From Bdellovibrio sp. (lineage in GTDB: Bacteria; Bdellovibrionota; Bdellovibrionia; Bdellovibrionales; Bdellovibrionaceae), in contig JAGIAF010000239.1 in the NCBI GenBank assembly GCA_017745015.1, positions 1 to 5,227 on the forward strand: a DNA stretch of 5,227 bases, given 5' to 3'. Below the pieces are notes generated by a model that was not told where the DNA came from, did not search any database, and worked only from the letters and a program-made list of their open reading frames with translations. This document shows, in pieces, positions 1-4,636 of the stretch (within the stretch, counting starts at the first letter, position 1; each line of letters begins with the position of its first letter). Both the position numbers and the translations under genes were made by a program.

Positions 1-1267
1 GATTCGTATCGTGCATATAAATCGCAAAAGAGTTGGTAAGATCAAATTTCACCACACCCAATGCATTTCCCAAATGAGGCAGCTGACGAATATTTAGATC
101 CGGCTCTGGCCCTCCTTTGGAGATTCCGCTCCAATCAACTGCTGTTGGATCAAGCTTCTTGGTAAAGTTGCCATTCCAAACTTCATAGTGATGGGAATCG
201 AAATACTTCTTAATATCGTCTCGGGAAAGACCTTTAAGATCGTTCACCTTGTCTTCATAGAAGATTGTTGGTGGCACTATCCAGAAAGGATTTACGATGA
301 CCTTGACGACTTCATCACGCATCGTAGGAGACTTTCGTGTAGGTCGTCCATTGACCGTGCGAAAAGTCATGATTCGTTGCCATTGGGTTGAATTGTCCAT
401 GAGGATAAAGTAATTCATCGCCAGGTTTACAAAGATGTAGCGATTCTCCCAATATTGCGGGAACCATCTCATCTTTTCCATGTCGACTTGCAGTTGGCGC
501 ACACGATCCATGCACGAGATATTCAAGAATCCCCAGATTTTTCCCTTCGGAGAAATCTCTCCATCGGGTTTAATTCGCAAATTCCATTGAATATCGACGA
601 CGGCATTAAATAGATCGCTGTCGAACGTGTCGTCGAAATTGTCCATTTTGTATCCCAACAAGGCTATGCGCTTTTTAATGTCGACAATCACAGGGTTACG
701 GGAATAGATACGCAATGGGCTATTAACAGGATTAATGTTCGTCCATTGTCCATTCACACAAGCCGGATAGATTTTTTGCATTCCTTCGCGAACCGCCACA
801 TAAGGAGCATTCTGCGGAGCCACTCTATTCATCAGCGCAACACTGTCATGTCCAACTGCGACCATGACCGCTTGAAGCTGTTTTGGTGTCAGAAACTCTT
901 TGCGGGTGAGCTTAATATCACGAGTGACCGTTGCAGGATCTACAGTACCGATTTGAATATCACGCAAAAGACGCAAGAACGCTTGATTTGCAAGAGGGCG
1001 CAAATTGCGATCGTTACTTCCGCCGCTGCTGAAGAGTGCCTCCATTTTTTCGTTCCAATAAGCATTTGGATTAAGACCGTGCTTCCAGACAGACAGAAAG
1101 GCTTGTCTCATCTGCGGCAAATCCAACTGGCTGAGCAACATATTGTAATCGATCTTCTCTTCCGGAGGAGGCTTGGGTGGTTTTGCGCTGGATTGAAATT
1201 GCGCATAGGAACTCGACGATAAAAGCACGAGTAGCAATGACAAAGTTGTACGCCGAAAGATTTCCAT
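1..1267 (-). CDS. Murein L,D-transpeptidase, YcbB/LdtD type (3' end cut off by window edge)
   Basis: This is the first 422 codons of a periplasmic L,D-transpeptidase, the family that makes 3-3 cross-links in peptidoglycan or attaches substrates to it. Residues 1-22 form a Sec signal peptide (RR near the start, a Leu/Ser-rich core, likely cleavage after SYA), followed by a Pro/Lys-rich linker. Residues 40-180 resemble the scaffold domain of YcbB. About residues 185-255 look like a peptidoglycan-binding-like segment (IVDIKKRIALLGY, then FNAVVDIQWNLRIKPDG). The YkuD catalytic domain starts near 275 (RYIFVNLAMNYFILMD). It carries the family signatures NGRPTRKSP (306-314), VIVNPFWIVPPTI (323-335), VDWSGIS (377-383) and FAIYMHDT (414-421). 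In E. coli LdtD the last motif (YLHDTP) is followed within about 25 residues by SGCVRVN with the nucleophilic Cys, so that Cys lies just outside the window. The ATG at 1267 is fixed by an AAGGAGGG site 7 nt upstream (1275-1282) and by the signal peptide. The N-terminal part is shorter than in E. coli LdtD. Family assignment is firm; the exact paralogue is unknown. Confidence 0.93.
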   Translation of the reverse strand, partial: MEIFRRTTLSLLLVLLSSSSYAQFQSSAKPPKPPPEEKIDYNMLLSQLDLPQMRQAFLSVWKHGLNPNAYWNEKMEALFSSGGSNDRNLRPLANQAFLRLLRDIQIGTVDPATVTRDIKLTRKEFLTPKQLQAVMVAVGHDSVALMNRVAPQNAPYVAVREGMQKIYPACVNGQWTNINPVNSPLRIYSRNPVIVDIKKRIALLGYKMDNFDDTFDSDLFNAVVDIQWNLRIKPDGEISPKGKIWGFLNISCMDRVRQLQVDMEKMRWFPQYWENRYIFVNLAMNYFILMDNSTQWQRIMTFRTVNGRPTRKSPTMRDEVVKVIVNPFWIVPPTIFYEDKVNDLKGLSRDDIKKYFDSHHYEVWNGNFTKKLDPTAVDWSGISKGGPEPDLNIRQLPHLGNALGVVKFDLTNSFAIYMHDTN

Positions 1268-1274
1268 CTTGTAT

Positions 1275-1282
1275 CCCTCCTT
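1275..1282 (-). promoter_or_regulatory. Strong Shine-Dalgarno of the L,D-transpeptidase gene
   Basis: AAGGAGGG on the minus strand lies 7 nt from the ATG at 1267. It is close to ideal and settles the start codon. Six of its bases (AGGAGG) are complementary to CCTCCT upstream in the same leader (1340-1345), so it could be masked by local pairing. Confidence 0.85.
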
Positions 1283-1320
1283 GGATCATTTATTTAAATT
1301 TTTTCGGGGCTTTAGTCTTG

Positions 1321-1348
1321 AGGTCTCATTTGACCTTTTAGGAGGTGA
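1321..1348 (-). promoter_or_regulatory. Candidate leader element: anti-SD-like segment plus small inverted repeat
   Basis: In the leader of the transpeptidase gene, minus strand 1348-1340 reads TCACCTCCT, identical to the conserved anti-SD tail of 16S rRNA. It could pair CCTCCT (1345-1340) with the gene's SD AGGAGG at 1276-1281. Directly 3' of it, AGGTC/GACCT (1336-1332 with 1325-1321) forms a 5-bp inverted repeat with a 6-nt loop, which would bring the two segments closer. This only matters if the transcript starts upstream of 1348. I saw no convincing -35/-10 pair in 1268-1423, so the transcription start is unknown. The element is inferred from complementarity only. Confidence 0.35.
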
Positions 1349-1386
1349 ATTCGGAAGGGGAAAGAAAATCCGATGTAAGAAATCAG

Positions 1387-1408
1387 GGAACACTTTTGCA
1401 AGTGTTCC
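1387..1408 (-). terminator. 9-bp hairpin with GCAA tetraloop after the small ORF (possible weak terminator)
   Basis: GGAACACTT and AAGTGTTCC form a perfect 9-bp stem. Read on the minus strand the loop is GCAA, a GNRA tetraloop; on the plus strand it is TTGC. It begins 15 nt after the stop codon of the 78-residue ORF, a typical terminator position. The following bases (CTGATTTCTTAC, then ATTTTCTTT further on) are only loosely T-rich. It may therefore be a leaky terminator or an mRNA 3'-end or processing hairpin rather than a strong stop. Confidence 0.5.
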
Positions 1409-1423
1409 GACTGACATATCGCT

Positions 1424-1660
1424 CTACTTGCTAAGTGCTAAATCTTCTTTCTTTTCAGATGTAAATAAATACTTTTTTAATTCTTGCGAAGCTTGCAGCA
1501 TCGCAGATCGCGCTGCCGGATCTTGGCTGATTGCATTTAGCAAACCGTAGTCATGGATAAGTCCCACATAGCGAGTGAGGAAATGCTCTGTTTGAAATTC
1601 TTTGTAAGAGACATGCAATGACATGACCGTTGCCAGTACTGTGAACACTGAACACTTCAT
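1424..1660 (-). CDS. Small hypothetical protein, 78 aa, possibly exported
   Basis: I do not recognise this protein. The ATG at 1660 is preferred over in-frame ATG 1672 and GTG 1675 because TGAGGAT (GAGG at 1667-1670) lies 6 nt upstream of it. The N-terminus (MKCSVFTVLATVMSLHVS) is short and hydrophobic after one Lys and could be a signal peptide or membrane anchor, but the cleavage site is not clear. The remaining ~60 residues look soluble and helical: an aromatic/His segment (YKEFQTEHFLTRYVGLIHDYG), then DPAARSAMLQASQELKKYL, ending in a charged tail with EKKED. A hairpin follows the stop by 15 nt and a candidate promoter precedes it, so it may be a single-gene unit or lead into the transpeptidase gene 156 nt downstream. 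The reality of the gene rests on the SD and flanking signals, not on homology. Confidence 0.55.
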   Translation of the reverse strand: MKCSVFTVLATVMSLHVSYKEFQTEHFLTRYVGLIHDYGLLNAISQDPAARSAMLQASQELKKYLFTSEKKEDLALSK

Positions 1661-1743
1661 ATTAATCCTCATCACATTGTTTGAACCCCGACCGCACCGG
1701 AGTAATTAATTTGGTTTCGGACTTTTTTTATTTAAGCGCACCC

Positions 1744-1773
1744 ACTATTTTCTGCCTATGTGTAAAGAGTCAA
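1744..1773 (-). promoter_or_regulatory. Candidate sigma-70-type promoter for the 78-aa ORF
   Basis: On the minus strand, TTGACT (1773-1768, five of six consensus bases) is followed after 18 bp by AATAGT (1749-1744, four of six). Transcription would start near 1737, leaving a leader of about 75 nt before the ATG at 1660. It stands back to back with the plus-strand promoter at 1775-1803. The spacing and the weak -10 make it tentative. Confidence 0.35.
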
Positions 1774-1774
1774 A

Positions 1775-1803
1775 TTGGCCCTCACCTGACAGAGCGATAA
1801 AAT
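1775..1803 (+). promoter_or_regulatory. Promoter for the split-barrel flavoprotein gene
   Basis: TTGGCC (1775-1780, four of six -35 bases) and TAAAAT (1798-1803, five of six -10 bases) are separated by exactly 17 bp. The start would be near 1810, giving a very short leader that contains the SD AAGGAG (1814-1819). Position and spacing fit well. No operator repeat was seen. Confidence 0.55.
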
Positions 1804-1825
1804 ATCTGCAAAAAAGGAGTGCAAC

Positions 1826-2323
1826 GTGGAAGACAAAACGCAACCCCATTCGGAAGTCCACAAACTGGCAGAACTCATTAAAGGTATTAAGATCGCAATG
1901 CTCACAACGATCACCCGTGAAAACAAACTGCACAGTGCGCCCCTGTTTACTCAAGAAATAGATTTCGATGGCGATTTGTGGTTCTTAATCACGCGCACAT
2001 CACAGAAAGTTTCCGATATAAACTATGAAAGTAATGTGAGCTTGTGTTATTCGGGAACTGGAAAGTATGTTTCTATTACTGGTATCGCACATCTAGAAGA
2101 TGATCCCGAGAAGATTCGCGAGCTCTGGTCGAAATCCTATGAAGCCTATTTCCCACAAGGACCTAAAGATCCCAATATTCAATTACTTCGCATCGACGTA
2201 GAAACTGCCGAGTATTGGGAAGGTCACTCTATGCCCGTGGCAAGAATGCTGCAATTTGTGAAGGCCACCACGGGAAGTCATATTAAAATGGGTGATCATG
2301 GCCAATTGGATTTGAAACACTAG
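1826..2323 (+). CDS. Pyridoxamine 5'-phosphate oxidase-like FMN-binding protein (general stress protein 26 family)
   Basis: This is a complete 165-residue cytosolic protein of the FMN-binding split-barrel fold, in the general stress protein 26 branch rather than true PdxH. The pattern is typical: a short N-terminal helix (HKLAELIKGIKIAML), then the strands MLTTITRENKLHSAPL (25-40) and DLWFLITRTSQKVSDI (50-65), which supply the usual flavin-phosphate contacts. Next come VSLCYS (71-76) and YVSITGIAHLEDDPEKIREL (81-100). The family's WSKSYEAYFPQGPKDPNIQLLRIDVETAEYWE region lies at 101-132. Members bind FMN, FAD or F420, and most have no proven substrate, so the reaction is unknown here. Translation starts at a GTG, supported by AAGGAG at 1814-1819, 6 nt upstream. 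No ATG at a better distance exists in this frame. It is the only clear plus-strand gene in the window, monocistronic, divergent from the 78-residue ORF and convergent with the Cys-rich protein gene. Confidence 0.9.
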   Translation: MEDKTQPHSEVHKLAELIKGIKIAMLTTITRENKLHSAPLFTQEIDFDGDLWFLITRTSQKVSDINYESNVSLCYSGTGKYVSITGIAHLEDDPEKIRELWSKSYEAYFPQGPKDPNIQLLRIDVETAEYWEGHSMPVARMLQFVKATTGSHIKMGDHGQLDLKH

Positions 2324-2412
2324 GGTGTAAAGAACACAAGCGCACTCGCCCATATCAAGGGTCGTGAGAATTTACGAACTGAGTAAGGACCTCTTGGGGC
2401 TTTGTCATGGAA

Positions 2413-2444
2413 GAAGGCTATCAGCCTTCGCGGGTTCCGGCGAA
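2413..2444 (+). other. Two overlapping, mutually exclusive hairpins in the convergent gap
   Basis: GAAGGCT/AGCCTTC (2413-2419 with 2423-2429) is a perfect 7-bp stem with a 3-nt loop, extendable by GGAA/TTCC (2409-2412 with 2435-2438). TTCGC/GCGAA (2427-2431 with 2440-2444) uses part of the same bases and would compete with it. No T-tract follows on the plus strand. They may shape the 3' end of the flavoprotein mRNA. The rest of the gap between 2324 and 2450 shows no gene and no RNA family I recognise. Confidence 0.35.
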
Positions 2445-2450
2445 AAGAAT

Positions 2451-2486
2451 AAAAAAAGCACCAACCCTTTTTGAGGTTGGTGCTTT
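2451..2486 (-). terminator. Rho-independent terminator of the secreted Cys-rich protein gene
   Basis: GCACCAACC pairs with GGTTGGTGC, and flanking A/T pairs extend this to a perfect 12-bp stem (2455-2466 with 2475-2486) with an 8-nt loop. On the minus strand it is followed by seven T, then ATTCTTTT, an excellent terminator 23 nt past the stop codon of the 89-residue gene. On the plus strand the stem ends in TTT followed by GAAGTTTC, so it may also stop the convergent flavoprotein transcript, less efficiently. Confidence 0.9.
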
Positions 2487-2509
2487 GAAGTTTCAACTTT
2501 TAAAGCTGA

Positions 2510-2779
2510 TTACTTGTTATCGTCTACGCAAGCAGCAGCAAATACTGTTCTGTTCACGCGGAAGCTTTGGTAGTCACGACAAGTTTTACCTTGCTCAGAG
2601 CAGTTTACACGAACGATAGTTTGGCCATTACCATCTTCAGACATAACGTTATTGCTATCGCACCAGCTCAACATCACAGTTTGATAGTCGTCTGGAGAAG
2701 AAGCAACTTGACGGTCAATGTTTGAAGCAGCCATTGCAGAACCAGACACTAGCAACATCGCAATAAGAAGTGATTTCAT
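2510..2779 (-). CDS. Small secreted four-cysteine protein, 89 aa, function unknown
   Basis: I do not recognise the family. The precursor has a textbook Sec signal peptide: MKS, a hydrophobic core LLIAMLLVSG, then SAMA before the likely cleavage after residue 17, leaving about 72 mature residues. The mature part is acidic and polar and has four cysteines (C40, C60, C67, C84), an even number consistent with two disulfides in the periplasm or outside the cell. Motifs include SWCDSNNV, VNCSEQGKTCRDYQSF and VFAAACVDDNK at the C-terminus. The ATG at 2779 is supported by AAAGGAG (2787-2793) 7 nt upstream. The gene has its own promoter (2825-2853) and a strong terminator (2451-2486), so it is a compact single-gene unit, probably well expressed. 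Signal peptide, SD, promoter and terminator together make it a convincing gene despite its size. Confidence 0.82.
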   Translation of the reverse strand: MKSLLIAMLLVSGSAMAASNIDRQVASSPDDYQTVMLSWCDSNNVMSEDGNGQTIVRVNCSEQGKTCRDYQSFRVNRTVFAAACVDDNK

Positions 2780-2824
2780 TATTAAGCTCCTTTGAGAGTT
2801 TTAAAAGTAAGCATTATCAACGGA

Positions 2825-2853
2825 AAAATAAGCTGTTACCCATTTCCCGTCAA
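2825..2853 (-). promoter_or_regulatory. Promoter for the secreted four-cysteine protein
   Basis: On the minus strand, TTGACG (2853-2848, five of six) and TATTTT (2830-2825, four of six) are separated by exactly 17 bp. Transcription would begin near 2818, giving a leader of about 40 nt containing the SD. It lies in the 126-bp gap after radD. Confidence 0.55.
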
Positions 2854-2856
2854 CAA

Positions 2857-2869
2857 TAGGGGACCCCTA
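2857..2869. promoter_or_regulatory. Short perfect palindrome upstream of the promoter (possible operator)
   Basis: TAGGGGACCCCTA is a 13-bp dyad centred on 2863, immediately upstream of the -35 box and about 45 bp from the estimated transcription start. That is a common position for an activator site. The one-base centre makes it unsuitable as a good RNA hairpin, so it is not a convincing terminator for radD. A regulator cannot be named from this. Confidence 0.35.
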
Positions 2870-2905
2870 ATAAATTTCTTATAAGGCCGTCAAAAGTTTC
2901 GACAG

Positions 2906-4633
2906 CTAGTCACCAAAGATCTTTTCGCGGATAGCCCAAAATGCCTTCTGCTTTCGAGCAATTACAAAGAGCGGAGGACGAAACTTCGCTTGATTTTTAA
3001 GGACGTCATCAACGCTTTTTACGAAGATTTTCTGCTCAGGACGACGGTTGTGCATTCTTATAAAGTTGAAATAGAAGGCGCGGCCATCTTCTGGAGTACG
3101 TAAATAGAAATACTCACTGAGCGCTTTTGCATCCACATCATAATAGCGGATTTCCAGACGTTCGTTGCCTTTCTTATCTTGTCCCTTCGTGAAAGTCATT
3201 GAATCAACTCGCAAAACATGGGCGTCTTTCAAAGCCATGGCCTCTTTCAACTTTTTATCGTTGTCGACCAGAATGGCAGAACAAGACTGACAGCTGCGAG
3301 CCGCAATATCATTTTCTTCGCCACAATCAGGACATCTTTTAAAGCGAAAGCGGAATCCACAGGTTTCAATCTCTCCCGAAACAGGATCCTGGAAGGCCCC
3401 TCGGCACTTACGACCGAAATGCTCTACCAAGTCCCCTTCACGATCTTTAATGCCCCAGAAGCTGTTCACAGTGCCGCACTCAGGGCATGGGACTTCCACC
3501 ATTACGGATTTTGGCGAAGGCTTATCTTCATCAATTTCTGGCGAGAACAGATCATGACCTTGTCCCGTATAATCAAGAATCAAGCAATCTGTCTTCTCAG
3601 GACTTAGACGCAAGCCACGACCGATGATCTGTTGGTATAAACTGACAGACTCCGTGGGACGAAGGATTGCAATCACATCCACGTGAGGCGCATCAAAGCC
3701 CGTTGTCAAAACTGAAACGTTCACTAGGAATTTTAACTTACGTTGTTTGAATGCTTCGATGATTTCATCACGGTCTTTGTCTTCCGTATCTCCCACGACT
3801 AGTGCGGAAATATAGGGCGGTAAAGCCTTCATGATTTCAATCGCATGATTGACGGAGCTAGTGAAAATCATCACTCCCTTGCGATCCACAGACATATCCA
3901 CAATATTTTTAATAATTAACGGTGTGATACGCTTTTGATCTTTTAACAAAGCTTCAATCTGAGCAGTCACATAACTTGTGCCATGCAATTTCAAACTTGA
4001 GAAATCATAGCACGCCACCGGAGAATCAATCTTTAATGGTGCTGTGAGATAGCCATTCTTAATCATATAGCTGATCGAGAGTTCATAGATACACTTCTTA
4101 AAGAAACGGTCCTCATCGGTCTGCTGAAGTTTTTTAGAAATGTGATATTGATAAATCCAGCCCAACCCCAAACGATAAGGCGTCGCCGTGAGCCCCAAAA
4201 TACAAAGCTCTGGACTGGATTTTTGTAGCTTCGAAATCACCTGCTGGTATTGAGTTTCCCCTTCCATCGATACACGATGGCACTCATCAATGACCAACAA
4301 AGAGAAGTTCTGAAAGAAGTCATCGTCAGCGCGAGCTACGGATTGAATACTACCGAAAATAACTTTCTGGGAGCTGTCTTTGCTTTGCAGGCCCGCCGAG
4401 TAAATACCCGCTTCCAAGCCGAAGCTAATATACTTCGCATGATTCTGTTCAACCAATTCCTTAACGTGAGCCAGAACCAATACGCGACCGCGAGCCAAAC
4501 GCGCCAATTCCGCAATAACCAGACTCTTTCCCGCCCCAGTGGGAAGAACAATAACCGCAGGTGATTTCTCTTTACGAAAGTGTTGCAAGGTCGCCGTAAC
4601 GGCTTCTTGCTGATAGGGCCGGAGTTTGTACAT
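2906..4633 (-). CDS. radD: RadD (YejH) superfamily 2 DNA helicase-like ATPase
   Basis: This is a complete 575-residue RadD, the SF2 ATPase that in E. coli aids DNA double-strand break repair, interacts with SSB and speeds RecA-mediated strand exchange. Helicase domain 1 shows LRPYQQEAV (4-12, Q-like motif), Walker A LPTGAGKS (30-37), VLAHVKELV (53-61), GSIQSVAR (94-101), DECH (116-119) and GLTATPYR (147-154). Domain 2 shows GVMIF (253-257), VSVLTTGFDAPHVD (306-319) and QQIIGRGLRL (334-343). A Cys-rich zinc region follows: C383/C386, C410, C425, C434/C437, C448/C451, eight cysteines enough for two sites. The C-terminal domain then runs to REKIFGD. As I recall E. coli RadD (586 aa), similarity runs end to end and is very high in domain 1; this one stops earlier at the C-terminus. 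The ATG at 4633 matches the family start, but no SD precedes it. The stop of the upstream helicase gene lies 3 nt before it, implying translational coupling. Confidence 0.97.
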   Translation of the reverse strand: MYKLRPYQQEAVTATLQHFRKEKSPAVIVLPTGAGKSLVIAELARLARGRVLVLAHVKELVEQNHAKYISFGLEAGIYSAGLQSKDSSQKVIFGSIQSVARADDDFFQNFSLLVIDECHRVSMEGETQYQQVISKLQKSSPELCILGLTATPYRLGLGWIYQYHISKKLQQTDEDRFFKKCIYELSISYMIKNGYLTAPLKIDSPVACYDFSSLKLHGTSYVTAQIEALLKDQKRITPLIIKNIVDMSVDRKGVMIFTSSVNHAIEIMKALPPYISALVVGDTEDKDRDEIIEAFKQRKLKFLVNVSVLTTGFDAPHVDVIAILRPTESVSLYQQIIGRGLRLSPEKTDCLILDYTGQGHDLFSPEIDEDKPSPKSVMVEVPCPECGTVNSFWGIKDREGDLVEHFGRKCRGAFQDPVSGEIETCGFRFRFKRCPDCGEENDIAARSCQSCSAILVDNDKKLKEAMALKDAHVLRVDSMTFTKGQDKKGNERLEIRYYDVDAKALSEYFYLRTPEDGRAFYFNFIRMHNRRPEQKIFVKSVDDVLKNQAKFRPPLFVIARKQKAFWAIREKIFGD

Positions 4634-4636
4634 TGT

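Noticed and set aside
746..1222. 158-codon plus-strand ORF
   Set aside because: It lies antisense inside the transpeptidase reading frame, has no supporting SD and no recognisable domain; the minus-strand frame is a clear protein family.
1340..1378. Plus-strand AGGAGGTGA as a ribosome binding site
   Set aside because: No ATG, GTG or TTG lies at a usable distance; the first ATG (1373) is followed at once by TAA. The complement in the minus-strand leader is the more interesting reading.
2324..2450. Riboswitch such as c-di-GMP type in the convergent gap
   Set aside because: The order of hairpins and conserved bases does not match any class I know, and no gene follows in a position to be regulated.
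2407..2619. 70-codon plus-strand ORF after the flavoprotein gene
   Set aside because: It runs through the strong terminator stem and into the antisense of the secreted protein gene, and has no SD.
2889..2903. Near-palindrome GTCAAAAGTTTCGAC as the radD terminator
   Set aside because: The dyad has a mismatch, would leave no proper loop, and is not followed by a T-tract on the minus strand.
3218..3607. 129-codon plus-strand ORF
   Set aside because: It is antisense to the conserved RadD zinc region and C-terminal part, so it is a shadow frame.
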